DNA of 64,000 nt from Dryocosmus kuriphilus (Eukaryota; Arthropoda; Insecta; Hymenoptera; Cynipidae): NCBI GenBank assembly GCA_038277395.1, contig CM076196.1, positions 132,553,410-132,617,409 of the forward strand, given 5' to 3'. Below are positions 1-11,590 of the stretch, piece by piece. The notes under the pieces are model-generated. The model made no database searches. It was given only the letters and a program-made list of their open reading frames with translations, and was not told the DNA's origin. Numbering within the stretch: the first letter of the stretch is position 1; each line of letters begins with the position of its first letter. Both the position numbers and the translations under genes were made by a program.

Positions 1-211
1 CCCGAAATTCAACAGGTCAAGGTATAATAATGCCACAGCATATGACTGCTAGAGAGGGAACTCAATGGGATTACGTTTACTAGGATGACCCTAGTGAATT
101 GGTAGATCGACTGCGTTTACTTGTGGCGTCTCAAGCAGCGGGCAATCCAAGTCACACAAATGAAATTATATCAATTATTGAAGAACTAAGAGAAGCTGAA
201 ATTATATATTA
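1..211 (+). pseudogene. Polinton/Maverick small ORF, C-terminal fragment
   Basis: The frame reads through one in-frame TAG (after WDYVY) into DDPSELVDRLRLLVASQAAG and ends in IISIIEELREAEIIY followed by a stop at 209-211. I recall this tail from Polinton/Maverick elements of arthropods, where it precedes the integrase; its function is unknown. The window starts inside the gene. Diverged relatives of the same tail occur on the minus strand near 36.9 kb and 50.1 kb and on the plus strand near 51.4 kb, which links the larger repeat unit to Polintons. Coding potential is seen; the family assignment is from memory of the motif. Confidence 0.6.
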
Positions 212-245
212 ATGAATGTTTTGTAAGATTTCCATCATTTGCAAG

Positions 246-677
246 ATGAGTATTGATGTGTTTGGACGTTATTCTAAGCAAGCAAAGACTGCAAATCGTG
301 GTCCTCCTGGAATGGGCTTCAAAGTCACACCTAATGGAAATTATGATATCCAAAACAAAAAGCTGTGCAATGAAGCTGATGCGCAAGATTTAAATGACGC
401 CGGAATTTAAATATAGCACAGCATATACTACAGCAAGGAAGTCGGACTATCTATGATGTTATATCTTCCTTGCGAACTGAAGTTGTTAACAATACTATGT
501 TGATTGAATCTCTGGAAACTTCAACAAATAAGAGTTTTAAAAAATGTGAAAATTGATGCTGAAACCACTCAAAAACTAGTGTTTCGAAATTCAGAGCTCA
601 TTACTCAATTGGATGCTAGACTGAACACATATAAATATGGACGTGGGGAAGCTACAATTGGTGAAAGAGCATCATAA
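246..677 (+). pseudogene. Polinton-type small coiled-coil protein, frameshifted
   Basis: Begins MSIDVFGR at 246, with NRGPPGMGFKVTPNGNYDI and then a heptad-like region (IYDVISSLRTEVVNNTMLI, later FRNSELITQLDARL). Two or more indels split it: the first frame ends at 408-410 and the remainder is carried in other frames to a stop at 675-677. Small proteins with this N-terminus and a coiled coil sit next to the integrase gene in arthropod Polintons; the role is unknown, possibly structural or assembly. It overlaps the start of the integrase frame. Decayed, so unlikely to make protein. Confidence 0.55.
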
Positions 678-1546
678 ACCATCTAGAAGAAACTACCGAC
701 GTAGGCATGTTGACATCCGTGGTATTGGTGAAACCTATCAAGCTGATCTTGTAGAAATGCAACTGTACGAGAAAGGCAACAAAGGATACAAATACATCTT
801 AACTGTAATTGACATATTTTCAAAATTTGCTTGGGCTCTTCCTGTAAAATCCAAGAAGGGTGAAGATGTAACTGCAACCATGAAATCTGTACTTGACAAA
901 GAAAGTATACCAAAAAATTTACATGTTGATAGAGGCAAAGAATTTTACAATACCCATTTTGAAAACCTTATGAAGCGATATAGTATAAATTTGTACTCTA
1001 CATTCAGTAATTTAAAAGCATCAGTTTGTGAGCGCTTTAATCTTACTTGAAAAAATAAAATGTGGATGCGATTTAGCTTACAAGGAAATTATAAGTGGTT
1101 AGATATTTTGAAAGATTCACTTTCATCTTAAAACGATACTAAACATCGTACTATTGAAATAAAACCAAAGATGTTACTAAATAAAATGAGAAAAAATTGT
1201 TGTTTAATGTATACAAAAATATCGTGTGAAACAAGTGGCGGAGAAAACTAAATTTAATGTTGGAGATAAAGTTCGTATAAGTAAGTTTAAGCATGTTTTC
1301 GAGAAAGGTAATACACCAAATTAGACCACTGAAATATTTACTATAAGTAATATCAAGAATACTGAACCAGCAAAGTATTTGCTTATGGATTATTACGATA
1401 AACCTATTTTAGGCAGTTTCTATGAACATGAACTTGCTAAAGTTAGACATCCAAACATTTATGAGAAACGCGAAAATAAGCTATTTGTAAAATGGTTAGG
1501 ATTTGATGACACGCACAATAGTTGGATAGATAAGTCTACTTTGTAA
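637..1546 (+). pseudogene. Polinton/Maverick integrase (rve core plus chromodomain), broken
   Basis: Retrovirus-type integrase used by Polintons to insert their linear DNA. Visible parts in order: a linker (HKPSRRNYRRRHVDI), first catalytic Asp in QADLVEM, IDIFSKFAWALPVKSK, second Asp in HVDRGKEFYN, and a Glu in VCERFN that fits the third catalytic residue. Then an SH3-like segment (KFNVGDKVRISKFKHVF) and a C-terminal chromodomain (NKLFVKWLGFDDTHNSWI) ending at 1544-1546. A TGA at 1048-1050, a TAA about 80 bases later, a further stop and at least one frameshift make it a pseudogene. The chromodomain tail recurs near 19.4, 35.2, 46.0 and 61.1 kb. Confidence 0.85.
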
Positions 1547-1710
1547 GACTCAGTTATTAATTTTAAGTGTTTTTGAATAAAGTTTTACTATTTCAAACAT
1601 ACTGTTTTTTACTTACAGACGAATCCTTAACCTAGTAAATGAAAAGCAGAATTTGGGTTAACTTATGTTTATATAAATTTTTCACATTGTTAAAATACAT
1701 GGTTTTTCTC

Positions 1711-2570
1711 TTAATGCATAAAGCTGCCGTTTACATATTTGAGTTTTGGTAATTTCTCAATCACTTCTTCGCAAACATTCTGAATATAAAAAGTGATAAT
1801 TTCTAGAAACAGACTTTCAAATCGCATAAGATTTGAAAATACAAGTTTTTTCATTGCCTTATTCTTTAAACTTATATAACTTTTTTCTAGATAAGATTTA
1901 ATGCTTTTTACACAAGGTGATTTAACTTTACACCAAACACTTTCAGCAATGATTTCAATTATAATATCTTTTGTACGTTGAAATGGTATAACACTTTGTT
2001 CCAGAATATGCCTATCAATACAGAGGCTGACTTCCTGGAGAACAGCAAATGTTGTTTCTTGTAGTGCAAATGGATAATATTTTCGAGCTTCAGCTTCTTC
2101 AATTTGCTCCAAAACCACTATGTAGTCACCATAAGATATAGTCATGTGTATACGGAAATTTCCACAGTCTATGCGTTGTTGCTTCTCTTGACCACCAAAG
2201 TACGATGAAATGATGTTGACAAAAGAAAATACGTTTGCTATACGTTTACTTCATTTTCACCCACTTCATCCCGTCCTTCTTCATCCTCCTCTTTATCATC
2301 ATTATTTTCATCATTATCATCATCTGTTTTGATGTTTAGATGAGAAATTGTCTTCTGCACAGGGTCCCAATAGATTCTAACTCTATCTTTTACAATAATT
2401 ATATAAATTTCGGATGGAGAAAAATTTTCAGTAGGAGTTTCCAATACTTTCCGCACATCTTTGATAAAATCCTTTATTGAAATATCTCTTTTAATATAAA
2501 GACAATATTTCGCGCATGCTGCTACTCCGATGAAATAGTTTTTTAAACAAAGGCATCGTTTATGTATCAA
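1711..2570 (-). pseudogene. Unrecognised Polinton-associated gene, convergent to the integrase
   Basis: Two minus-strand frames, 2570-2238 and 2145-1711, join through an open stretch (about IANVFSFVNIISSYFGGQEK, then RIDCGNFRIHMTISYGDY) if one frameshift near 2245 is allowed, so this was one gene. The first part contains SPSEIYIIIVKDRVRIYWDP and a very acidic patch (DDDNDENNDDKEEDEE). The second part is helical and ends LPKLKYVNGSFMH. I do not recognise the product. It ends about 165 bp from the integrase stop, tail to tail. A second copy of its last codons together with the inverted integrase tail lies at 19150-19470, so both genes belong to one mobile element. Confidence 0.5.
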
Positions 2571-3447
2571 ATCTAATAATACAACTCAAATCTAACACTT
2601 CTATTTTTCTGGAACACTTAATCTGACTTTGTAACGTTGTGAATAATTTGGATGCTTGATGCTGACTGAAAAAAAATGGTTGCGAAATGTACTTACATAT
2701 TTACAATTAATGTAGGTACTATCTTTATCTATTAATATCACCTTCTTCATCTTATAGTTCTAGAAGCTTCTAGATTGTAAGCTACATGCTCAGACACGTT
2801 TGGAATGTAATGCGCAATTACAAAAATTCTTAGAAGATGACGTAATTTCTAAGAACTGACAATTTTCTTGGAAAAATATATTAGGGAAGTAATAAATCAT
2901 GTCGATTAGCTTATATATAAACACATTCCATAACTATGAGTCATAGAAATCGGATATTTTTAATGATATAAATGCCTCAATAAGTCTCCCTATGTTTTAT
3001 AGGACTAGGATTCCTTTTTAATCTTATTAGACTCGTGACCTACTACTTTTAAATTTTATTTTAACGCATTACGGAAGCAATAAATTATATCAATTAGTAA
3101 TGCCTCATTTCATCTCTTACACATGCACTGTCAAATTCTTTTCACATAATTACTATATTATATTTTCACGATATGTTTTATAGAACAAAGGGTTTCTTTA
3201 TAATCAAGTTATATACGTTTAGGCGCGTTTGTAGCCTGCATGATAAAGTTTTACCATAACACATTAGGGAAGTAATAAATCATGTCGATTAGCTTATATA
3301 TAAACACATTCCATAAATATGCGTCATACAAATCAGATATTTTGAATGATATAAATTCCTCAATAAGTCTCCCTATGTTTTATAGAACAAAGATTCCTTT
3401 GTAATCAAAATTATACTAGTGGAAACTTAGCATAGGAGAAAGAGAGA
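2571..3447. repeat. AT-rich non-coding DNA with a diverged direct repeat (2881-3015 and 3263-3398)
   Basis: No gene is visible. A block of about 135 bp starting ATTAGGGAAGTAATAAATCA occurs at 2881 and again at 3263 (382 bp apart) with few differences. A weaker third copy starts near 3069. It looks like an old tandem duplication inside non-coding element DNA. Confidence 0.7.
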
Positions 3448-3471
3448 GGGGGGGGGGGGGGGGGGGGGGGG
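3448..3471. repeat. Poly-G tract of 24 G
   Basis: An uninterrupted run of 24 G follows AGAGAG, and two further G runs follow (3473-3481 and 3483-3487). Similar tracts lie at 10998, 48412 and 48486. The exact length may be a sequencing estimate. Confidence 0.9.
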
Positions 3472-4187
3472 TGGGGGGGGGTGGGGGAGAGTTGTTTATG
3501 CAAAATCCATGTTTAGCAATTGCGTATTATTTAATTAATGACGTCACATCGAACATTCCAGAAGCTTAGTACAACTAGCTCTCGATGTCGGTAACTGTCG
3601 GTAACAGGGATCTTATCACAGAACCGGCCTAGTACATCTACTAAAAGGCTCTAATTAACATACAATAACGTATGAGGGCTTAAAAAATTGTTCCCAAATT
3701 GCTCCCTCCAAAAAATAAGTTGCTCCCTTCACAAAGTTTATTTAACAAAAGTTATCAACAGTTTTCACTTTTATTATCAGTTTTTGACGTAAATATACAA
3801 TATTTTGGTCATTTCGAGTTCTCTATACGTTAATCAAATAGTAACAAAAAATTCTCCCCAATTTATTCCATCCTAAAATTGTTAATTTCAAGATAATTGT
3901 TGAGTAAAAATAACGTTACCCAACACCGCTACTCTGGACCTTTGCGCATGAGTCGCTACATGTACATCGTATATGACGCGTCAGAATTTTGAAACTTTAC
4001 CGATGGAATAAATTTAATTCAATGCCAATAAAAAGACTCCAATTAGCATAAAATAACGTATGGGGGCTAAAAAAATTGCTCCCAAAGTGCTTCCTCCAAA
4101 AAACAGGTTGCCCCCTACACGAAGTTTATTTAACAAAAGTTATAAACGATTTTCACTTTTATTATCAGTTTTTGACGTAAATATACT

Positions 4188-5092
4188 GTAACGGTCTTAC
4201 TTTTTCCCTATTTCTGCCTAACTAGCCTATCGGATGCTTCAGCCTAAGCCAGTGTCAGGTTTAAGAATAGATAGACAGTTTTCTCTGAGTGCAAGAGGAG
4301 TATCTCGATTTATTCAACCAAATCAACATAAATAACATATATATAGAAAAGCTCGTGGCCACAGAGTGTGTATGTGTTTGTGTGCGTGCTGCGTGCGGAT
4401 GTTGGTCGTTGCGCGTGTGTTCAATTGTTCGAGTGTGCGTGTGCTTCTGTTCGCGTGGCCATGGGAGTGCCCATCAACCACGACGAGAACCGTACACGTC
4501 GGCCGGTCGGTCAGGTTGGTCCTCGGTGATGTAAGGGAACCATGGGAGTACCCATCAATTCCCCAACGCACTAGTTCGCGTGGCCATGGGAGTGCCCATC
4601 AACCACGAGAACCGTACATGTCGGCCGGTCGGTCGGTCAGGTCGGTCCTCGGTGACGTAAGGGAACCATGGGAGTATCCATCAATTCCCCAACGCACTAG
4701 GTTCGCGTGGCCATGGGAGTACCTATCAACCACGAGAACCGTACACGTCGGACGTTCAGTCAGGTCGGTCCTGGGGAATGTCAAGTGTAGGGAGGCCTAC
4801 TCCTTGAGATTCCCACGTCCCTCTGCCTTGCGTAGGGGTCAGACACCCATTGTTAGGAAGAAGGCTTGAGTTTCACCAGGTGAGAGCTCCCCGAGGTACT
4901 CGGAGAGTCGCACCCGACTCGACTGCCGTTTTTCGTCGTGCGTCTCGTATTTAGCGACACGGTGCTGGTTGCGGTCGGTCAGTGGGGATGAACGTGGTAG
5001 GAGAGCCAGTCCCCACGGTCATGCGCTCGTATGTCCGCCTTACGAGCGGCAACCCAATGGGCGTATGTGCAAGCGTACGTGCTGGTCACATT
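4188..5092. mobile_element. Solo-LTR-like insertion
   Basis: This GC-richer 905-bp block interrupts the 400-bp repeat exactly, between 'gtaaatatac' and 'ttacaatatttt'. It starts TGTAACGG and ends GGTCACA, giving TG...CA ends, and is flanked by ATAC and TTAC, a possible 4-bp target duplication with one mismatch. No internal retroelement genes, so a solo LTR is the simplest reading. Neither end resembles the 187-bp LTRs at 52.4 and 60.2 kb. The open frames across it are by-products of its tandem repeats. Confidence 0.5.
4451..4780. repeat. Three tandem copies of about 125 bp inside the LTR-like element
   Basis: The block beginning TCGCGTGGCCATGGGAGT recurs at about 4451, 4576 and 4703, each followed by 'ccatcaaccacgag', a GGTCGGTC-rich stretch and 'ggaaccatgggagta'. 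The third copy is truncated. Confidence 0.85.
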
Positions 5093-5465
5093 ACAATATT
5101 TTGATCATTTCGAGTTCTCAATAAGTTAATCTAATAGTAACAAAAAATGCTCCCCAATTTATTCCATTCTAAAATTGTTAATTTCAAGACAATTGTTGAG
5201 TAAAAATAACGTTAACTAACCACGCTACTCTAGAGCTTTGCGCATGCGTTGTTACATGCACATCGTATATGACGCATCAGAATTTTGCAACTTTAACGAT
5301 GGAATAAGTTTAATTCAATGCCAAAAGGCTCTATTAATATAGAAGAAAATAAAGGTTCTATTCTATTAAAAAGGTTCTAATTAACATGAAATAACGTATG
5401 AGGGCTCAAAAGATTGCTCCCAAAATGCTTCCTCCAAAAAACAAGTTGCTCTCTTCACAAAGGGA

Positions 5466-5905
5466 GCAATTTTTTAAGTCCGCGTACGTTATTTCATGTT
5501 AATTAGAGCCTTTTCATTGGCAATGAATGAAATTTATTCCATCGGTAAAGTTTCAAAGTTCTGACGCGTCATATACGATGTACATGTAGCGACACATGCG
5601 CAAAACTCTAGATTAGCGTGGTTAGGTAAAGTTATTTTTACTGAACATTTGTCTTGAAATTAGCAATTTTAGGATGGAATAAATTGGGGAGCATTTTTTG
5701 TTACTATTAGATTAACGTATTGAGAACTCGAAATGATCAAAATATTGTATATTTACGTCAAAAACTGATAATAAAAGTGAAAATTGTTTATAACTAATGC
5801 TAAATAAACTTTGTGAAGGCAGCAACTTTTTTTTCGGAGGGAGAATTTTGGAAGCAATTTTTTAAGCCCTCATACGTTATATTATGTGAATTAATAAAGA
5901 AAGTG
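5466..5905. repeat. Inverted copy of the 400-bp repeat
   Basis: This is the reverse complement of the 3640-5465 unit, directly abutting a partial forward copy (5376-5465). The two could form a hairpin of about 80-bp arms around 5462. The short open frames here are non-coding. Confidence 0.75.
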
Positions 5906-5954
5906 GACATGTATATGTGTTTATATATTTTAAATATCACACGGTACCAGGAAA

Positions 5955-6440
5955 AACAAGCTGTGGGGGCTCTGGGCCACCACGACAAGCTTCGTGCTGT
6001 CACCGACAAATGGCGCCACTACTTCCTCAGTGGTACATGTCTGGGCTAAGTTATGGACAGTCGGTGTTACCCTCAGTCGGTAGGGTAGAGTTCCACTACA
6101 AAAAACTTCTTGTTATCACCGAAAGATGGCGCCAATGTCCGTTATCGACAGTCGGTGTTACCCTGTATCGGTAAAGTAGGAATATTGGGGCAGTAGTTAA
6201 ACTGTGGGGGTTGTGGGCCACCACGACAAGCTTCGTGCTGTCGCCGACAGATGGCGCCACTATTCCCTCAGTAAAAAGTGTCCGCGCTAGATTATCGACA
6301 GTCGGTATTTCCCTCGGCCGGTAAGGTAGGGTTCCTCCACAACAAACTTCTTGTTATCGCCGATAGATGGCGCGAATTTCCGTTATCGACAGTCAGTATG
6401 ACCTTTTATCGGTAAAGTAGAAATATTAGGGCAGGTATTT
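5955..6440. repeat. Two tandem 240-bp units, outer end of the foldback element
   Basis: Two copies (about 5955-6193 and 6194-6440) of a unit containing 'gccaccacgacaagcttcgtgctgtc', 'agatggcgcca' and 'ttatcgacagtcggt'. One inverted copy lies at 16740-16995, marking the other end of the same large element. Confidence 0.75.
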
Positions 6441-6480
6441 ACCATATACAGCACCATTACAAGCTTTCCGTGAACGCCGC

Positions 6481-7262
6481 ATTCCTTATTACTATTAAGG
6501 ATATGTATTGTAATTTACTTGTCGAAAATTCTTTCTCTCCCTCTCTTTCTCTCTATCTCTCTCTCACTCTCCATCGGCTTGTATAATAAAATATAAGAGC
6601 ATAAATTCAATGGGCGATGACGTCATCATGCAGGTTTGAACGCGTTTTCCCCCCGCTCTCCATCCCTGACTTCATTATTTTGATTTCATTGATCCTAGAA
6701 GTTTATAGGCGCGAGAATTCCATATGTATGAATCACTCATCTCCTTTTATTTCGACAGACACGCGCTGACACACGCGATGACGTCAGCATGCAGGTTTGA
6801 ACGTGTTTTCCCCCTCTCTCTAACACTGACCTCCTTATTTTGATGGCATTGTTGTGGGTGTGAGAAGGGGCGTAGGAGCAAAGGGGCAGTCTCAATATTG
6901 TACAATAAGGTTAGATTATACAATAGAAGCTGGACAAGCTTCATCACGTTACGCAAGATGATGCAATAATTTAAAATCTCAAAGTAATCCGATATTAAAA
7001 AACAAAAATTGTGCTAGTTTATGCTCAAGAAATGCAATGACTTTTCTCCTTTGTAAAATTCCATACGACTAATAGTTCCCGAATCAAAACTCAAAATCTA
7101 AACTCGAAAATCTCAAAATAATCAGATATTGGAAAACAACCATTTTTGTGGGTCGTGCTCAAGAAATTCAATCACTTTTCCCCATGTAAAATTCCGTACG
7201 ACTAATAATTCCTGAATCAAAACTCAAAATCAAAACTCGAAAATCTCAAAATAATCAGATAT
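6481..7262. repeat. Foldback arm segment, first copy
   Basis: Matches 11591-12360 in the same orientation at roughly 93 percent by eye, and 16200-16690 inverted. Contains a CT-rich microsatellite (6532-6575), two GATGACGTCA-type sites, and subrepeats with 'gtacgactaataattcctgaatcaaaactc'. Ends exactly at the poly-T of the R1-type LINE. Confidence 0.75.
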
Positions 7263-7451
7263 TTTTTTTCGGAAATGTGTGGAAATCATTTAAAGACACT
7301 CGGGTGGGTCCGCACTGCGCGAGCGTGTGGGATTTCCACCCACTAAAACCATGCCCGTTTCTCTTCTTGATCCTGACCCACCCCGGAACCGTGTTAGCAT
7401 TACTTCAGGGTGGGACCGTTTTCTTCGCTGAAGGACAGCGCCTGCTGGTTT

Positions 7452-10189
7452 CTCTTGACTCAAGGTGTTCCCGTTGCCAGGTTCACTTCTCTCCTCTTCT
7501 CTCGTAGGATCTTTTCTTTATACATAGCGGTTTCCTGCCAGAGCTTCTCGCTTTCGAGCATCGTCTTGATCACATTTTCAGGTGTCAGGTGTCCAACTTC
7601 TGTTTTTAGCCTAGATCTTAATAAGGCTCAGCGGTCGCACTTGAAGAATGTGTGCTCTGCGTCGTTTCGATCTGCTCCGCATTACCCACAGCCAGGGTTC
7701 TGTACTTTCTCCATTCTATGGAGGTAGGCTTGAAAGAGGCCATGTCCAGAGAGAAATTGTGTCAGGAAGTAATTTACATCTCCATGCTTGCGTTCGACCC
7801 AGGTAGTCAACTGAGGGATGAGTCTTGCGGTCCATCGTCCTCTTGTGTCGATATTCCACCTTTGTTGCCAATATTTATTGCTGGCATCTCTGGCCTCGGC
7901 TTTCGCAATCTTTTTTCCTACTTCCTGCGTTCTCTCGAAGATGCTCTTCTTTTTCAGGGCTAGCAGGTCGATTGGTATTACCCCTGCGATCACAAGGGCT
8001 GCGGGTTCCGAGACGGTGCGATAAGAGCACGCGATTCTCAGAGCTCCTATGTACTGCACTCCTGCTATTCTCTTCCTATAAGTCTGCTTCTTCAGAGCAT
8101 CCGCCCATATCTCGCTCCCATACAGGAGGATCAACTGGGTGACTGTCATCAGAAGCCGTCGCTTCCTTGATCTTGGGCCATTGACATTGGCCATAAGCCT
8201 ACTTAGTGCAGCTGTCACAGTAGCTGCTCTGTCCGACACCTTCCTGATATGTTCCCAGAATATGAGCTTCGAGTCCATCGTGATGCCGAGATGCTTCACG
8301 GCCATCTTGGTTTCGATTCTCTCAGTCCCGACCTGCATTATTATGATTCTGGGAATCCTCTTACCGATGATTAGTACCAGCTCAGTTTTCTGGATCGCTA
8401 GTTCCAGCCCATGCCTTCCCATCCACCTATTTACGAGGCGCATGGCCTGGTTCAACTTCCATTGGGCTTTCTCAACGTCCTGTGCCGTTATCACTGCCAC
8501 TATGTCGTCCTTATACCCGGAAAGATACGTGCCGTCCGGCATCTTCATACGAAGTATATCGACGTATGAGATATTCCAGAGGTTTGGCCCTAAGATTGAT
8601 CCCTGAGCGGCCCCGGCTGTTATCTGTTTCCTCCTGGTTCCATTCGTAGTTGTGTACGTCAGCCTTCTGTCCTTCAGGTAGCTCTTGATTATCCTGAGAA
8701 GGTATCCTGGGATTTTGAATCTCTTCAACGCCTCGATCATGCCAATCCACCTGGCGGAGTTGAAGGCGTTTTTCACGTCCAAGGTAGCCAGTTGGACAAT
8801 TTTTCTTGATCGGCGGCTACAACTTTGTACTGTGTGGATGGCTTCCACTATCTCCTACACCGCTTGCACTGTGGAGCGTCCCTTTCTGGACCCATACTGC
8901 CTCGTTGATAGATCACCTGCCTCCTTGATAGCTGTTTCCAATCGGGGTTTCAGCAGCTTCTCGAGGAGTTTTCCAGTCGTATTGAGCATACAGAGTGGTC
9001 GGTATGCTCGCGGAGAATTCGGATCGCCTTTGCCTTTGCTGATTAGTACTAGCCTCTGTGTCTTCCATTGCAGAAAAAATTTCCCCGCTTTTAGCCACGC
9101 GTTGTACATATTCAGCAGTATATGTGAGGAATTGCGGGATCCCGTCTGGTCCTGGGGCTTTCCTGTTTTGAAGGTCTTTTATTGCCGTCATAAGTTCTTC
9201 TGACGTAAAAGGCGGTATCTCACCGTCCAGGACCTGTGTTACGTCGCTCGGTCTCACCGGGTAGGTGGGAAAGAGTTTATCGACGATGTTATCAATTATG
9301 GCTGGCTCCATTGACTCGCTATTTCTTTAGTCCACCAATGAACAGAACGTCTCTTGTTCTACTTTATTTTCCGGGGCATGGCCTCGTTACATGCCTGGTG
9401 GATTTGACTTAACGTAGCATCCACTATGACTTCCATTCCGTCAGATTCCTCGGGCCTCTCATACAAGCTAGACAGTGCTGGTCCTCCCTCCAGCATAACT
9501 TTATCGAACACTTTGTCGTTGAGTTTTTCTGTGTTCCATCGCGGTTGCTCTTCCTGGCGTATCCTGGTTTGAGGGCGCCTCCCTAGACTGCAGCTAATGT
9601 ACTGGTGATCGCTACCAGTGTAGTCTTCGATAATCTTCCAGTGTTTTAACAGTGGGGCTAGGGTCTCTGATGACAGAGTGATATCTGGTATTGTACCTTT
9701 CTGTCCCGGCCGTCTGAAAGTTGGTGTTCGCCCTTCGTTCATCACTATTCTTACTGTCCGGGCAGCAAACTCTAGTATCCGCTTCCCTCTCGAGTTTGGA
9801 TTTTTCATGCCCCATTCGGTCGCCCTTGCATTAAAATCGCCGGCCACCAGTACCCCGCCTTCTTCCTCGTGGATAGTATCCTCAAGCAGGTCCAGTTTTT
9901 CCTTTAAGTCCGGAATTCTGTCGCTGGGGGTAAGATAGCAGCTGACATAGGTAATGCCTCTGCTCTTCACCCACACAAAACCTGTTCCAGCTCCAACTGG
10001 TACTTTTGCTGGTTTCGGTATTCAGATGACGGCCGTTCCCAGGGTATCCGCAAACCATATTGGACTGTTTCTGTCCAGGTATTGCTCACTGATGATTAGC
10101 AAATCGGCGTCCTTTTCAAGCGCTAGTTGCGCTGGGAGGTCATTCGCTGTTTTGCTCCGGTGAAGATTCCCTTGCAAGACTTGATTCAT
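7452..10189 (-). pseudogene. LINE1 ORF2: endonuclease and reverse transcriptase, broken
   Basis: Starts at the ATG at 10187-10189, overlapping the ORF1 stop. Endonuclease signatures: NLHRSKTANDLPAQLA, GGVLVAGDFNARATEWG, PDITLSSE and GSDHQYIS, with one in-frame stop near 10025. Reverse transcriptase from about 9300: KAPGPDGIP, YRPLCMLNTTGKLLEKLL, LDVKNAFNSARW, AAQGSILGPNLWN, and a YKDD-type box (SGYKDDIVAVI, both catalytic Asp kept, first variable position Lys). The C-terminal part carries a Cys-Cys-His-Cys-like cluster (CGADRNDAEHTFFKC) after a stop at the position of CG*CG. Several stops and frameshifts prevent function. Related to the LINE2 ORF2 at 40-42 kb. Confidence 0.85.
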
Positions 10190-11590
10190 CTTCGATTCTT
10201 TTTAACTCTTTCTAGCACCTGTCGAAAAGATTTGCAGGCGCCTGTCCCTGGTACGTGACTAAGTGTGTCTGGTTTCTCGTGCAGTTCAGCACATAGGACG
10301 CACTGCGGTGATTCCATGCAGGAGGCTGCCTTATGGCCTCCTTTGCCACATTTATAGCAAAGTGCACTTCGATCTGGCCCCTTATACACTCGGGCCTGAT
10401 GCCCATATCCTAAACACTTGAAGCATCGTGGAACAAAAATCCTGGGCCGAATCCTGCTATTTATCCACCCGATTTTTATTCGGGAGGCTTCTAGCAGCTT
10501 ATCCGCCACTTGCTCGCTCATTTCCACGAAGGCTATCACTTGTCCTCTCATATTGGGTTTAGAAACTGTCACCTTCGTTTATCCGTTTCTTCCGTTCAAT
10601 TAGCGTTTGAGGGCCTCTTCGAGGTCCTCTATAGTCGTCGTACTATCAAGGTCCAGAAGTTCCAGTGTCACTTTAGGCACCAAATTCCTTACTATCCCAA
10701 TCTCTCCTAGGGTCGTTTTCACGACATCCAAGAAAGCTTGCAGGTCCTTCGTTTCTCTGCCGAGCTCCAATAGAATTTCTCCTCCCTTGATCTGGCGTAT
10801 CGACCGGATGCCCGTCCCTGTTCTGGCCGGGTTGATTTTCGCCTTGATGTTCCTCAGCACCTCTGCATACGATTTACCCTCTGCGGGCTTAATCAGCAGT
10901 ACCTCAAGGCGCTGTTTCTTTCTCGACTTATACTGCCGCTTCTTGGGCTTCTTATTTGGTACCTTCTCTCGCCTATTTTTGTCCCCTTCCCTTTGATGGG
11001 GGGGGGGGGGGGGGTTGAGGCTTCCTGGGATTGGAGTCGATCCTTACGCGTTCTCCCTTTCCTCAGGACTTGCGGCCATTCCACATTATCATTTTCGTTT
11101 CGCTTCTTTTTGTCCGTTGGCGTCGCCGTCTGGTTTTCTGCTGGGCTTGAGGCCGCCCGCTTGTTTGGGGCTATTCTCCTTGTAGGTATGCTCACCCCGG
11201 TGTTCGTTTACCGTGCTTGGGCCCACAGGAGGCCGAACAGGCTATTTTGGGCTTCTTTCCGGAGTTCTATCTCTTCTTTAGCTTGTCCACAGCTTCCTTC
11301 ATCTCTTCAAGCCCATCCTTGATGTAGGTAGTGGTGTTCCTCTGGCGATCCGTTACGCTCTTAATATTTTCTCTCGCTTTCTCGATGCGGTGGATCAGCA
11401 TCATGGCAGAGTCATTGGCAGAGTCTATCTTCTTCTTTAGTTGGGAAACGTGTCCCATCATTTTCTCGCCTTCTGCGTCGTGTGCTTGGTCTCCCCCAAA
11501 ATCCATGAGACCGGCGCCGACCACGGGGGCTTTCACCCGATCGGAATCAGCGGGGAGATTGAGGCTCCCTTGGGGTACGTTGTTTTTTAC
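10186..11590 (-). pseudogene. LINE1 ORF1: gag-like nucleic-acid-binding protein, broken
   Basis: Order from the N-terminus: a start-less segment VKAPVVGAGLMDFGGDQ (11545-11500) matching LINE2 ORF1; a coiled coil (HVSQLKKKIDSANDSAMM...); a basic, Pro-rich linker; a central domain (GEILLELGRETKDLQAFLD); and three CCHC knuckles at 10470-10260 (RCFKCLGYGHQARVYKG, CYKCGKGGHKAASC, CVLCAELHEKPDTLSH). In R1-type elements this protein coats the RNA. A 17-G run at 10998-11014 encodes the Pro run and shifts the frame; at least two more breaks occur. Ends in ATGA shared with ORF2. Confidence 0.8.

Larger units (their letters stand above)
3640..5465. repeat. Roughly 400-bp repeat family, direct copies
   Basis: A unit running from 'aataacgtatgagggct' through 'tcacttttattatcag' to 'accgatggaataaa' occurs at about 3640-4040. 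It recurs at about 4041-5370, split by the solo-LTR-like insertion 4188-5092, and partly at 5376-5465. No coding potential. Copies differ by several percent. Family unknown; a MITE or satellite-like repeat is possible. Confidence 0.75.
7263..11590 (-). mobile_element. R1-type non-LTR retrotransposon, 5' truncated (LINE1)
   Basis: Minus-strand element: poly-A side at 7263 (poly-T on the plus strand), 3' UTR to about 7450, ORF2 to 10189, ORF1 to about 11590. Three CCHC knuckles in ORF1, an ATGA overlap between the ORFs, and an apurinic-type endonuclease plus reverse transcriptase in ORF2 are all typical of the R1 clade. The 5' end falls within the first few codons of ORF1, so the element is 5' truncated. 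It interrupts the foldback arm and has direct copies of the same 780-bp arm segment on both sides. Several stops and indels; dead. Confidence 0.85.

Noticed and set aside
4366..4869. 167-residue frame with three internal repeats
   Set aside because: Arises from the 125-bp tandem repeats of the solo-LTR-like element; no motif, and a competing frame runs on the other strand.
8139..9203. Plus-strand frames of 155 and 172 residues
   Set aside because: Shadows of the LINE1 reverse transcriptase on the minus strand.
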